Shown here: positions 7,678-15,475 of the stretch, one piece after another | How positions within the stretch are numbered: the stretch's first letter is position 1 | Layout of the letters: the number at the start of each line of letters is the position of its first letter | DNA from: Pseudomonadota bacterium | GTDB lineage: Bacteria; Pseudomonadota; Gammaproteobacteria; Xanthomonadales; Xanthomonadaceae | Length of the DNA stretch: 35,838 nt | Direction: 5' to 3' | Assembly (NCBI GenBank): GCA_023461075.1 | Contig: JAEWNY010000056.1 | Coordinates: 1 to 35,838, forward strand | Position numbers and translations under genes: made by a program | The notes under the pieces: generated by a model | What the model was told of the DNA's origin: nothing | The model's input: only the letters and a program-made list of their open reading frames with translations | Database searches by the model: none

Positions 7678-8999
7678 GGCTTCGTAACGGGCTCATCCTG
7701 CTCGTAACCTGCACCGTACTGGCCGCCTGCGGCACGGCGCCGAAAAAGACCCAGTCATCGACCGATGCACCCAAACGCGTCGATGCCGGCGCACATGCCA
7801 CCCGGCCGGCGCAGGCATCGGCCACTACCTCGCCTTACGCGCCGGCGCAGGAGGACCTGTCCAAACGCGGCAACTATGTCGCCGGCGGCCTGTACGCGCC
7901 GGGCGTCAAGGACACCGTGCCGGACTACATCCCCAACGTCGACGCGATCCCGGAACCGGAGGTGCGCACCGAGCCGCGTTCGCGCTACGGCAACCGCTCG
8001 CCCTATGCGGTGCTCGGCAAGTCCTACACCGTGCTGGACGACCACAGCGGTTACGTCGAACGCGGCACCGCCTCTTATTACGGCAACAAGTTCCATGGCC
8101 GGCGCACCTCCAGCCAGGAGGTGTACGACATGTATGCCTTCACGGCCGCGCATCGCAACCTGCCGTTGCCCAGCTTCGCCCGCGTGACCAACCTCGACAA
8201 TGGTCGTTCGGTGGTGGTGCGGGTCAATGATCGCGGCCCGTTCCACGGCAACCGCCTGATCGATCTCAGCTACGCCGCCGCGGTCAAGCTCGGTTATCGC
8301 GAACGCGGCACAGCGAATGTCGAAGTGCGCGCGCTCGATCCGGGCGAGCAGGCCCATGCAGGGCAATTGCTCGCCGCCGCGCAGAGTGCTCCCGGTGATG
8401 CCAAGGCAGAAGCGGCATTCGCCGCCCAGGTGGCAACCAGCAATGTGCCGGGGGGCATCGCGCTGGCGCCTGCCGAGCGGGCCGATGGCGAATACCGCTT
8501 CGACATGCGGCAGAACGGCAAGGTGATGACCGCCGACGAGTTCGAGGCCTGGATGCGCGCGCGCCGGGTGCGGGTGGCGACCGGCAAGCCCGGTACGCCC
8601 GATCCGGTTCCGCAACAGGCACCGGCGCAAACGCCGCCGGCGATCGAGGCCGCTCCGGTTTCCGCCACCGCAGCGCCGGACGTGGCCGGTGCGCGCTCCA
8701 ACGCGATGGTGGTGCCGCAACCGGCGGCACAGGCAGCAATGCCGGCCACGCCGGCGGCCATGCAGGCCGGAGGCGTGCAGTTGCAGGTCGCCAGCTTCGC
8801 CAGCATCGACAATGCCGAGCGTGCCCTGTCGATGCTGCGGAGCGCGGGTGTCCAGGGCGCCCGTTTGCAGGATGCGAATGTCGGCGGCAGGCGCATCTGG
8901 CGCCTGCGCGTCGGCCCGCTCGCTGCCGACGCGGTGACGCCGCTGGCATCGCGCATCGCCGGCCTGGGCTTCGGCCAGCCGGCAATCGTTCGAGAATGA
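7674..8999 (+). CDS. rlpA: Septal-ring lytic transglycosylase RlpA (lipoprotein, DPBB plus SPOR)
   Basis: 441 residues. Signal peptide with lipobox LAAC gives lipidated Cys19. A double-psi beta-barrel follows at about 128-215 (RGTASYYGNKFHGRRTSS, VNDRGPFHGNRLIDLS). Glu149, Asp152 and His160 keep the spacing of the catalytic-region residues Glu120/Asp123/His131 of Pseudomonas RlpA. An Ala/Pro-rich linker leads to a C-terminal SPOR domain at about 363-440 (VQLQVASFASIDNAERAL), which binds denuded glycans at the septum. RlpA cuts glycan strands lacking stem peptides. The start overlaps the mltB stop (ATGA), placing two lytic transglycosylases in one operon with a DD-carboxypeptidase next. Confidence 0.95.
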   Translation: MRLRNGLILLVTCTVLAACGTAPKKTQSSTDAPKRVDAGAHATRPAQASATTSPYAPAQEDLSKRGNYVAGGLYAPGVKDTVPDYIPNVDAIPEPEVRTEPRSRYGNRSPYAVLGKSYTVLDDHSGYVERGTASYYGNKFHGRRTSSQEVYDMYAFTAAHRNLPLPSFARVTNLDNGRSVVVRVNDRGPFHGNRLIDLSYAAAVKLGYRERGTANVEVRALDPGEQAHAGQLLAAAQSAPGDAKAEAAFAAQVATSNVPGGIALAPAERADGEYRFDMRQNGKVMTADEFEAWMRARRVRVATGKPGTPDPVPQQAPAQTPPAIEAAPVSATAAPDVAGARSNAMVVPQPAAQAAMPATPAAMQAGGVQLQVASFASIDNAERALSMLRSAGVQGARLQDANVGGRRIWRLRVGPLAADAVTPLASRIAGLGFGQPAIVRE

Positions 9000-9051
9000 T
9001 CCTTCCCCGATGACGCTTGCCGGCGCGAGACCGGCCCGAGACCCCGTGCAG

Positions 9052-10275
9052 ATGACCGTGCAGATCAAAAAGACTTTCCTGCTCCCCGCCGCCCTTGCCA
9101 CTGCCTTTGTCGGCTTGGCCGTCGCCCAAACCACGCAGCCCGTGACTCCGGCGCCGCCTCCCGCGGTCGCCAGCGGCGACCTGCCGATCCCGCCGGCCCC
9201 GGCGCCCAAGGTGTCGAAGGCATGGATCCTGATGGACTATGCGACCGGCCAGGTGCTGGCGGGCGAGAACATCGATGCCCCGTTGGAGCCGGCCAGCATC
9301 ACCAAGGTGATGACCAGCTATGTCATCGCTTCGGAATTGGCCAAGGGCAAGTTGAAGGCCGAAGATCCGGTGATGATGACCGAGAACGCCTGGCGTTCCG
9401 GTGGCGCCGGCACCGATGGCAGCTACAGCGGCTTCGAGGTCAACAAGACCGCGCCGCTGGAGCAGATGGAAAAGGGCATGGTGGTGCAGTCCGGCAATGA
9501 TGCGGCGATCGCTCTCGCCGAGCACGTCGCCGGCAGCGAGGAAGCCTTTGCCTCGTTGATGAACAGTCATGCGCAACGCCTGGGCATGAAGAACACCCGC
9601 TTCGCCAATGCCACCGGCCTGTCCGCACCCGGACACCTCTCCAGCGCACGTGACCTGGCGATGCTCGGCCGCGCGCTGGTCCATGATTTCCCCGAGGCGT
9701 ATTCGTTCAACAGCCTCAAGGAATTCACCGTCGGCCCGATCACCCAGCCCAACCGCAACCTGCTGCTGTGGCGCGACAACTCGGTCGATGGCATCAAGAC
9801 CGGCCACCATTCGGGGGCCGGCTACTGCCTGATGGCCTCGGCCAACCGTGGCGACCAGCGATTGATCAGCGTGGTGCTCGGCAGCACCAGCGAGGAACAG
9901 CGCGCGGTCGATTCGCAGGCGCTGCTCAACTGGGGTTTCCGCTTCTACGAGAGCCATCGTCTGTACGACGCCGGCAAGCAGGTCGCCACCCAGAAGGTGT
10001 GGAAGGGCCAGGCCGATGAAGTGAAGCTGGGTGTCGCCGAACCGCTGGTGGTCAGCCTGCCGCGCGGTCGCTATCCGGCGATGAAGTCGACGATCGATAT
10101 CCCCAAGGTGCTGGTTGCGCCGATCCAGAAGGGCCAGAAGATCGGCGTGGCCAAGGTCACGCTGGACGGCAAGGAAATCGCCAGCGCGCCGCTGGTGGCG
10201 ATCGAAGCGGTCGAGCAGGCCGGCTTCTTCAAGCGCCTGTGGCACGACATCCTGATGTGGTGGGATTCACTGTAG
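9052..10275 (+). CDS. dacC: D-alanyl-D-alanine carboxypeptidase (PBP5/6 type)
   Basis: 407 residues from the ATG at 9052. An in-frame ATG at 9010 exists, but 9052 gives a standard Sec signal peptide (positive MTVQIKK, hydrophobic core, cleavage after AVA near residue 25). The enzyme removes terminal D-Ala from stem peptides, limiting cross-linking. Motifs: SITK (Ser82, nucleophile), SGN (147-149), KTG (Lys249). A C-terminal beta domain (about 280-375) is followed by an amphipathic membrane-anchoring helix (EQAGFFKRLWHDILMWW). It follows rlpA closely and ends the cell-wall block. The dacC versus dacA name is not resolvable from sequence alone. Confidence 0.95.
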   Translation: MTVQIKKTFLLPAALATAFVGLAVAQTTQPVTPAPPPAVASGDLPIPPAPAPKVSKAWILMDYATGQVLAGENIDAPLEPASITKVMTSYVIASELAKGKLKAEDPVMMTENAWRSGGAGTDGSYSGFEVNKTAPLEQMEKGMVVQSGNDAAIALAEHVAGSEEAFASLMNSHAQRLGMKNTRFANATGLSAPGHLSSARDLAMLGRALVHDFPEAYSFNSLKEFTVGPITQPNRNLLLWRDNSVDGIKTGHHSGAGYCLMASANRGDQRLISVVLGSTSEEQRAVDSQALLNWGFRFYESHRLYDAGKQVATQKVWKGQADEVKLGVAEPLVVSLPRGRYPAMKSTIDIPKVLVAPIQKGQKIGVAKVTLDGKEIASAPLVAIEAVEQAGFFKRLWHDILMWWDSL

Positions 10276-10276
10276 C

Positions 10277-10308
10277 GGGGCTTTAAGCGGCCCCTGTCAA
10301 AATTGACA
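10277..10308. promoter_or_regulatory. Hairpin plus TGTCAA/TTGACA palindrome downstream of dacC
   Basis: Two adjacent inverted repeats lie between dacC and the next gene. GGGGC (10277-10281) can pair with GCCCC (10290-10294), a weak terminator-like stem without a T-tract. TGTCAA-AA-TTGACA (10295-10308) is a perfect 6-2-6 palindrome typical of a dimeric regulator site. It contains a consensus -35 (TTGACA), but no -10 lies 16-18 bp downstream. It sits 87 bp before the SlyB-like gene. The remaining bases to 10395 hold only that gene's ribosome binding site. Confidence 0.35.
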
Positions 10309-10395
10309 GCTGGTCCAGGTTTTGCCGGCTCTCTTAAGGTTTTGATGCTGGTTGCTGCCTCACGCAACCGAACTTGAATCAAGGGGAGCACGGCC

Positions 10396-10851
10396 GTGAA
10401 ACGGTTTTCTTTCGTACTGTTGGTGTTGGGCGCGCTGCTTGTCTCGCTGGCGGCAGGTGCGCAGGAGGTGTCCTTCCGCAATGGAGTCATCACCGGGATC
10501 AGCCCGATCCAGATGGCCGCCCAAGGCTCACAACGGCAGAGTGCCACCAAGAGCGCCGCCGGACGTGCCTTCGGTCGTTCGCTCGGTCGGTTGGCAGGAC
10601 GCGCAATGGCCAAGGTCGGTGGCGGCGAGTATGCGGGTGATGCTTATGATGTGGCGTCCGGCGTGGCGCAGGATGCGGTGGCCGGCAATGCCAACCAGTC
10701 CGGCGCCACCATCATGGGCGCGATGGTGATCGTGAAGTTCGATGATGGCGGCGAAACCGGTTTCCAGATGCCTTCTGCCAACGGGTTACGCGTCGGGCAA
10801 AAGGTACGCGTGCTGGGCTCGGGGAGTGACGCGCGCGTCGTCCCCCGATAA
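10396..10851 (+). CDS. Small secreted SlyB-like (glycine-zipper) protein
   Basis: 151 residues from a GTG start with a strong AAGGGGAG ribosome site at 10381-10388. A cleavable Sec signal peptide (VLLVLGALLVSLAAGAQ) lacks the Cys of a lipobox, so the product is probably periplasmic or surface-exposed. The middle is Gly/Ala/Arg-rich with repeated GR steps (GRAFGRSLGRLAGRAMA), like a glycine zipper. The C-terminal 45 residues (VIVKFDDGGETGFQ, LRVGQKVRVLG) resemble the beta domain ending SlyB/Pcp-type outer-membrane proteins, which in that family are lipoproteins. The SlyB relation is by pattern, not certain. It stands alone with an upstream palindrome and a downstream terminator. Confidence 0.75.
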   Translation: MKRFSFVLLVLGALLVSLAAGAQEVSFRNGVITGISPIQMAAQGSQRQSATKSAAGRAFGRSLGRLAGRAMAKVGGGEYAGDAYDVASGVAQDAVAGNANQSGATIMGAMVIVKFDDGGETGFQMPSANGLRVGQKVRVLGSGSDARVVPR

Positions 10852-10874
10852 TCGCCGTCCAAGCGAGCCGGGAA

Positions 10875-10897
10875 AAAGCCGCCAAAAAGGCGGCTTT
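10875..10897 (+). terminator. Intrinsic terminator after the SlyB-like gene
   Basis: AAAGCCGCC-AAAAA-GGCGGCTTT is a perfect 9-bp stem with a 5-nt loop, followed by a pyrimidine-rich CTCATCTT. It separates the upstream gene from the ybeD-lip cluster. The symmetric A/T ends mean it could act in both directions, but no minus-strand gene ends here. Confidence 0.85.
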
Positions 10898-10919
10898 CTC
10901 ATCTTCGCACCTCTCTGGC

Positions 10920-10948
10920 TTGGGCAGGCGACATCGCGCCCCCATAAT
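10920..10948 (+). promoter_or_regulatory. Promoter for ybeD-lipB
   Basis: TTGGGC (10920-10925) and CATAAT (10943-10948, 5 of 6 to consensus) are separated by 17 bp. The -10 ends 6 nt before the ybeD ATG at 10955, so the predicted transcript starts at the A of the start codon. No Shine-Dalgarno sequence is present, consistent with a leaderless mRNA. Confidence 0.6.
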
Positions 10949-10954
10949 CGGGGC

Positions 10955-11233
10955 ATGAGCATCCAATCCGACAATCCCGAGCACGGGTTCCAGTTCCCGG
11001 GCACCTTCGAGATCACGGCGATGGGCCCGGCCGGCAGTGGCCTTGAGGAAGACATCCCGCGCCTGCTGGAGGGGGCCGGCCTCGACGTGCTGCGCGAGAC
11101 GGTGGCAGTGCGCGATTCCTCCGGTGGCCGTTACGTCTCGATCCGGATCAGCTTCCGCGCCGATTCGCGCGAGGAATACGATGCGGCGCACGAGGCCCTG
11201 CGCGCCCATCCGGAAGTGAAGTGGACGATCTGA
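10955..11233 (+). CDS. ybeD: YbeD/DUF493 family protein
   Basis: 92-residue cytoplasmic protein with the DUF493 pattern (FQFPGTFEITAMGPAGSG at the N-terminus, a ferredoxin/ACT-like beta-alpha-beta fold, and SIRISFRADSREEYDAAHEAL before the terminal HPEVKWTI). The molecular function of the family is not established; the conserved position next to lipB, as in E. coli, links it to lipoate metabolism by context only. The ATG at 10955 matches the family N-terminus; the frame stays open upstream but without a supported start. It ends close before lipB, overlapping the alternative lipB GTG at 11221. Confidence 0.92.
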   Translation: MSIQSDNPEHGFQFPGTFEITAMGPAGSGLEEDIPRLLEGAGLDVLRETVAVRDSSGGRYVSIRISFRADSREEYDAAHEALRAHPEVKWTI

Positions 11234-11274
11234 GCGACGCGCGGCCTCAATCGGCCTGTGCCAAGGCGCAGGCA

Positions 11275-11952
11275 ATGCCGCGACATCGCACCATCGTCCG
11301 TGAGCTCGGTCGCCAGCCTTACGAACCGGTCTGGCGGGCGATGCAGGGCTTCACCGACGCGCGCGATGAAGCCACGCCGGACGAACTCTGGTTCGTCGAG
11401 CACGATCCGGTGTTCACCCTCGGCCAGGCCGGCAAGGACGAGCACGTATTGATGCCGGGCAAGATCCCGGTGATCCATGTCGATCGTGGCGGGCAGGTCA
11501 CCTACCACGGCCCCGGGCAGATCGTGGTCTACCCGCTGCTCGACCTGAAGCGGCTCGGCATCGGCGTGCGCGATTACGTGTGCCGGATCGAACAGGCGAT
11601 CATCGACACCCTCGGCGAGTGGAACATCGGTGCCCAACGCAAGGACGGCGCGCCGGGCGTCTACGTAAACGGTGCCAAGGTTGCCGCACTCGGCATTCGC
11701 GTGCGTCGTGGCTGCAGCTTCCACGGGCTTGCCTTCAACATCGACATGGACCTCGAACCCTTCAGCCGCATCAACCCCTGCGGCTACGCCGGGCTTGAAG
11801 TGGTGTCGATGTCGGACCTCGGCGGGCCGGGCGGCATGCAGGCAGTCAAGCCGGTACTGCTGGCGGAGCTGTGCCGACAGTTCGGTTTGGCGCCGGAAAA
11901 CGCCGCCGCCCCGGATCTTCCCGGGCTGGCGGCCCGGCGCAACGCCGCCTGA
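11275..11952 (+). CDS. lipB: Lipoyl(octanoyl) transferase LipB
   Basis: 225 residues. LipB moves octanoate from acyl carrier protein to lysines of lipoyl domains (pyruvate and 2-oxoglutarate dehydrogenases, glycine cleavage H protein). Motifs: ELWFVEHDPVFTLGQAGK, DRGGQVTYHGPGQ, the catalytic lysine in NGAKVAALG and the nucleophilic cysteine in INPCGYAG. With the ATG at 11275 these are Lys135 and Cys169, exactly the E. coli numbers, and an AAGG ribosome site lies 8 nt upstream. A GTG at 11221 would add 18 residues without family support. lipA follows 24 bp later. Confidence 0.95.
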   Translation: MPRHRTIVRELGRQPYEPVWRAMQGFTDARDEATPDELWFVEHDPVFTLGQAGKDEHVLMPGKIPVIHVDRGGQVTYHGPGQIVVYPLLDLKRLGIGVRDYVCRIEQAIIDTLGEWNIGAQRKDGAPGVYVNGAKVAALGIRVRRGCSFHGLAFNIDMDLEPFSRINPCGYAGLEVVSMSDLGGPGGMQAVKPVLLAELCRQFGLAPENAAAPDLPGLAARRNAA

Positions 11953-11961
11953 GCGCGCGGG

Positions 11962-11970
11962 TGCGATAAT
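11962..11970 (+). promoter_or_regulatory. Extended -10 promoter directly before lipA
   Basis: TG-C-GATAAT: an extended -10 (TGN plus GATAAT at 11965-11970, 5 of 6) ends exactly 6 nt before the lipA ATG at 11977. No -35 is recognisable, as is common for extended -10 promoters. No Shine-Dalgarno sequence stands between it and the start codon, so a leaderless lipA transcript is predicted in addition to read-through from lipB. Confidence 0.5.
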
Positions 11971-11976
11971 GCCGCC

Positions 11977-12978
11977 ATGAGCGAAATCCGCAGCATCCCC
12001 TTGTCGATGGTCGATGACGCCCCGGCCAGTCTCACACCGGGCGAGAAGCAGCTGGCCGGCGACAAGATCGGCCGCTCGCCGGTGCAGTTCGACGAGGCAC
12101 CCCTCTTGCGCAAGCCGAGCTGGATCCGCGTGCGCATCCCGTCCGGCAATGCGGTGCAGCAGTTGAAATCCAAGCTGCGCGCCAACCGGCTGGTCACCGT
12201 CTGCGAGGACGCCAGCTGCCCCAACATCCACGAGTGCTTCAGCCACGGCACCGCGACCTTCATGATCATGGGCGAGGTCTGCACGCGCCGCTGCAGCTTC
12301 TGCGACGTCGCGCATGGTCGGCCGAAGCCGCTGGATGCCGACGAGCCGCGTCGGCTGGCCGAGACCATCGCCGACATGCGGCTGAAATACGTCGTCATCA
12401 CCAGCGTCGATCGCGATGACCTGCGCGACGGCGGCGCCCAGCATTTCGTGGATTGCATCCGCGAAACGCGCGCGGCGGTGCCCGGCATCCGCATCGAGGT
12501 GCTGACGCCCGATTTCCGCGGCAAGGGCCGGATGGAGCGCGCGCTGGAGATCATGGCGGCCGCGCCGCCGGACGTGTTCAACCACAACGTCGAGACCGTG
12601 CCGGAGCTGTATCGGAACGTCCGGCCGGGTGCCGACTACCAGTGGTCGCTGACCCTGCTCAGGAAGTTCAAGGCGCAGCATCCGGACATCAGCACCAAGA
12701 GCGGCATCATGCTCGGGCTCGGCGAGACCATGGAGCAGGTCGAGGACACCCTGCGTGACCTGCGTGCGCACGATGTCGACATGGTCACCATTGGGCAGTA
12801 CCTGCAGCCCTCGCCGGCGCACCACCCGTTGATGCGCTATTGGACGCCGGACGAATTCAGGCAGCTGGAGGAGTTCGGCTATGCGCTCGGCTTCTCGCAC
12901 GTGGCCTCGGGGCCGATGGTGCGTTCGAGCTACCACGCCGACCGTTCCGCCAAGGAAGCGGGGATCGTCGCGGGCTGA
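11977..12978 (+). CDS. lipA: Lipoyl synthase LipA (radical SAM)
   Basis: 333-residue radical-SAM enzyme that inserts two sulfurs into protein-bound octanoate to make lipoate. It carries both iron-sulfur sites: the auxiliary cluster cysteines CEDASCPNIHEC (Cys76, 81, 87) and the SAM cluster CTRRCSFC (Cys102, 106, 109). The conserved RSSYHAD serine near residue 318 also ligates the auxiliary cluster in the family. VFNHNVETVPELY and KSGIMLGLGE are standard LipA motifs. The N-terminus is about 10 residues longer than in E. coli (321 aa). It completes the ybeD-lipB-lipA set; the next gene is 155-173 bp away depending on its start. Confidence 0.98.
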   Translation: MSEIRSIPLSMVDDAPASLTPGEKQLAGDKIGRSPVQFDEAPLLRKPSWIRVRIPSGNAVQQLKSKLRANRLVTVCEDASCPNIHECFSHGTATFMIMGEVCTRRCSFCDVAHGRPKPLDADEPRRLAETIADMRLKYVVITSVDRDDLRDGGAQHFVDCIRETRAAVPGIRIEVLTPDFRGKGRMERALEIMAAAPPDVFNHNVETVPELYRNVRPGADYQWSLTLLRKFKAQHPDISTKSGIMLGLGETMEQVEDTLRDLRAHDVDMVTIGQYLQPSPAHHPLMRYWTPDEFRQLEEFGYALGFSHVASGPMVRSSYHADRSAKEAGIVAG

Positions 12979-13112
12979 GCGACTGGGCCAATCCGGCCCG
13001 CCGCGACGGGCGATCGCGCCGTTCATCCGCGCTTACGCACCCTTGGTTAACCTGAACCTGCGACCCGCTGGCACCGCGACCGAACTTCCTGCACTGTTCG
13101 GTGTCATAGCTT

Positions 13113-13131
13113 GGCGGGTAACGTGCCCGCC
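13113..13131 (+). other. Hairpin at the prc translation start region
   Basis: GGCGGG-TAACGTG-CCCGCC, a perfect 6-bp GC stem with a 7-nt loop, ends just before the possible prc ATG at 13134. A TAACGT -10-like hexamer (13119-13124) lies in the loop and stem. A weaker stem GGGCC-AATCC-GGCCC lies at 12985-12999, just after the lipA stop. Either could affect prc expression; neither has a T-tract. Nothing else was recognised in 12979-13133. Confidence 0.3.
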
Positions 13132-13151
13132 ACATGGACGCCCGTGAGTTG

Positions 13152-15350
13152 ATGATGAAGCTTCGCCACACCTTGCTTGCACTGGCCCTGGCCGCCCCGA
13201 TCCCGTTCATCGCGATGGCCGATGGCGCGCGCCAGGCGGCCATGGCGCCGGTGGCCGCGACCGTCACCACGCAGGCGCAGGCCGATACCGCGGCGATCGT
13301 CCACGGACTGCTGTCCGACAGCCGTTATGCCTATCGACCCAAGGCACTTGACGCCCAACTCGGCGCCGAGGTGTGGAAGCGTTATCTCGAGGGCCTCGAT
13401 CCCTCCAAGGTCTATCTGACCGCGGCCGACATCGCCAGCGTGCAGGATGGCCCGGCCAAGGCGGTCGGCGCGATCCGGGGCGGCGACTTCTCGCCGATGT
13501 ACAAGCTCTTCGACCTCTACCGCAAGCGCGTGGGCGAGCGCGCCGAATACGCGCGCGCGCTACTGAAGCAGGACATCTTCTCCTTCACCGGCAATGACCG
13601 CTACGAATACGACCGCAAGGACGTGCCGTGGTCCGATGCCGCCGCGCTCGACACGCTGTGGAAGCAGTCGGTGCGCTCGGACTGGCTGCGCCTGAAGCTG
13701 GCCGGCAAGCAGCCGGACGAGATCCGCAAGACGCTGGACAAGCGCTACGCCAACATGATCACACAAGTGCGCGACCTCAACGCCGAGGACGTGTTCCAGA
13801 TCGGGCTGAATGCCTACAGCAACTCCATCGACCCGCATACCGAGTACTTCAACCCGCGTGCGGCCGAACGCTTCAACCAGGCGATGTCGCTGCAGCTCGA
13901 GGGCATCGGCGCGCAGCTGCAGAAGCGCGAGGACATCGTCACCATCATGGAACTGATCCCCGGTGGCCCGGCCGCGCGCAGCGGCCTGCTCAATCCGGGT
14001 GACCGCATCGTCGGCGTCGGACAGGGCGGCGACGGCGCGATGGAGGACGTGGTCGGCTGGCGCATCGATGATGTGGTCGCCAAGATCAAGGGCGCCAAAG
14101 GCACGGTGGTGCGGCTGGACATCCTGCCGGCCGAGGCCGGCATCGATGCCAAGCCCAACCGCATCCAGCTGACCCGCGACAAGGTGGTACTGGCCGAGAG
14201 CAAGGCCAAGAGCGAGATCATCCAGCTGCCGGCGAGCGAAGGCGTGCCGGCGCGGCGGATCGGCGTCATCAAGCTGCCCAGCTTCTACCAGGATTTCGGC
14301 GCGCGGCGCACCCGCGATGCCGATTACGTCTCCGCCTCCGGCGACGTGGCGCGCCTGCTGCAGGAGTTCAACGGCGAGAAAGTCGATGGCGTGGTGGTCG
14401 ACCTGCGCAACAACGGCGGCGGCTCGCTGGACGAAGCGGTGCGCATGACCGGCCTGTTCATCGACCAGGGCCCGGTGGTGCAGGAACGCCAGGCTGGCGG
14501 GCGCATCAGCGTGCGCAGCGATCGTGACGCCGGTGCGTTGTGGAGCGGGCCGCTGGCGGTGCTGATCAATCGCGCGTCGGCGTCCGCCTCGGAAATTTTC
14601 GCCGGTGCGGTGCAGGACTACGGGCGTGGCCTGGTGATCGGCGAGACCAGCTTCGGCAAGGGCACGGTGCAGGCGATGGTCGACCTCGACCGCGTAGTGC
14701 CGGACCGCAGCGACAGCCAGTTCGGCGACGTCAAGCTGACCGTGGCCGAGTTCTTCCGCCCCAGCGGCAGCAGCACCCAGCACAAGGGCGTGGTGCCGGA
14801 CATCGCCTTCCCCTCGACGCTGGACACCGACGAGTACGGCGAGAGCACCTACGAGAACGCGCTGCCGTGGTCGAAGATCGCCGAAGCGCCGCATTCGACC
14901 TATGGCCAGTTCGCCGGGGTTCTGCCGGAGTTGAAGCGGCTGCACGATGCGCGTGTGCTGGACGATGTCGAGTACCAATGGCGGGTCGAGGACGCCGCCG
15001 AGTTCCGCGTCCAGCGCGAGAAGAAGTACATCAGCCTCAACGAGGCCGAGCGCCGTGCCGAGCGCGAGAAGGAGGACGCAAAGCGCACTTTCCGCCAGGC
15101 CGAGCGCAAGCGTCTGGGGCTTGCGCTCGATCCGCTGGCCGATGACGGTGGCGATGATGGTCTGCAGTACAACGAGCGCAACGTCGCCCGAGAGGCCGAA
15201 CGCGAGAAGCTGGCCGAGAAGCTGCCGGACCCGCTGCTGCGCGAGACCGCGGCGATCCTGGGTGATGCCGCGCGCCTGCTTGATGGCGATCGCGCCTTGG
15301 CCGCGCAAGTGCTGCCGAAGTCGAGCGCGCCCGGCAACTGGGTGAAGTGA
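13152..15350 (+). CDS. prc: Carboxy-terminal processing (tail-specific) protease Prc
   Basis: 732 residues from the ATG at 13152. A longer start at 13134 adds an acidic leader (MDAREL) unlike a signal-peptide n-region, whereas 13152/13155 give MKLRH plus a hydrophobic core ending AMA. Prc is a periplasmic S41 serine protease that degrades misfolded proteins and peptidoglycan hydrolases and trims PBP3. An N-terminal TSP domain precedes a PDZ domain at about 245-330 (IPGGPAARSGLLNPGDRIVGV). In the catalytic region SASASEIFAGAVQDYG the Ser aligned with E. coli Ser430 is about 478; Asp489 and Lys503 (GKGTVQ) keep the Asp441/Lys455 spacing. A charged C-terminal DUF3340-like region follows. It ends at a strong terminator. 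Confidence 0.95.
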   Translation: MMKLRHTLLALALAAPIPFIAMADGARQAAMAPVAATVTTQAQADTAAIVHGLLSDSRYAYRPKALDAQLGAEVWKRYLEGLDPSKVYLTAADIASVQDGPAKAVGAIRGGDFSPMYKLFDLYRKRVGERAEYARALLKQDIFSFTGNDRYEYDRKDVPWSDAAALDTLWKQSVRSDWLRLKLAGKQPDEIRKTLDKRYANMITQVRDLNAEDVFQIGLNAYSNSIDPHTEYFNPRAAERFNQAMSLQLEGIGAQLQKREDIVTIMELIPGGPAARSGLLNPGDRIVGVGQGGDGAMEDVVGWRIDDVVAKIKGAKGTVVRLDILPAEAGIDAKPNRIQLTRDKVVLAESKAKSEIIQLPASEGVPARRIGVIKLPSFYQDFGARRTRDADYVSASGDVARLLQEFNGEKVDGVVVDLRNNGGGSLDEAVRMTGLFIDQGPVVQERQAGGRISVRSDRDAGALWSGPLAVLINRASASASEIFAGAVQDYGRGLVIGETSFGKGTVQAMVDLDRVVPDRSDSQFGDVKLTVAEFFRPSGSSTQHKGVVPDIAFPSTLDTDEYGESTYENALPWSKIAEAPHSTYGQFAGVLPELKRLHDARVLDDVEYQWRVEDAAEFRVQREKKYISLNEAERRAEREKEDAKRTFRQAERKRLGLALDPLADDGGDDGLQYNERNVAREAEREKLAEKLPDPLLRETAAILGDAARLLDGDRALAAQVLPKSSAPGNWVK

Positions 15351-15383
15351 TCGAAACACCATCGACATGACATGCGCCTGCAA

Positions 15384-15412
15384 GACGCCCGGTTCGCCGG
15401 GCGTCGTTGTTT
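15384..15412 (+). terminator. Intrinsic terminator after prc
   Basis: GACGCCCGG-TTCG-CCGGGCGTC is a perfect 9-bp stem closed by a TTCG tetraloop, followed by GTTGTTT. It lies 33 bp after the prc stop and ends that transcription unit before yedA. Confidence 0.9.
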
Positions 15413-15463
15413 CCGGACGCGCGAGAGCTGACACATGGCGCCATCGCATGGCATTGCAGCCAC

Positions 15464-15469
15464 TAAGAT
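15464..15469 (+). promoter_or_regulatory. -10-like element directly before the EamA gene
   Basis: TAAGAT (4 of 6 to consensus) ends 6 nt before the ATG at 15476. No clear -35 or TGN extension is seen, and no Shine-Dalgarno sequence follows, so the gene may be expressed from a leaderless transcript. The upstream terminator at 15384-15412 makes an independent promoter necessary. Confidence 0.4.
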
Positions 15470-15475
15470 GCGCGC

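Noticed and set aside
10303..10331. Promoter using the perfect TTGACA at 10303-10308
   Set aside because: The hexamer 17 bp downstream is CGGCTC and no acceptable -10 lies at 15-19 bp; the TTGACA is better explained as half of a palindrome.
11221..11274. GTG start of lipB at 11221
   Set aside because: The ATG at 11275 reproduces E. coli numbering of Lys135 and Cys169 exactly and has a ribosome site; the extra 18 residues have no family counterpart.
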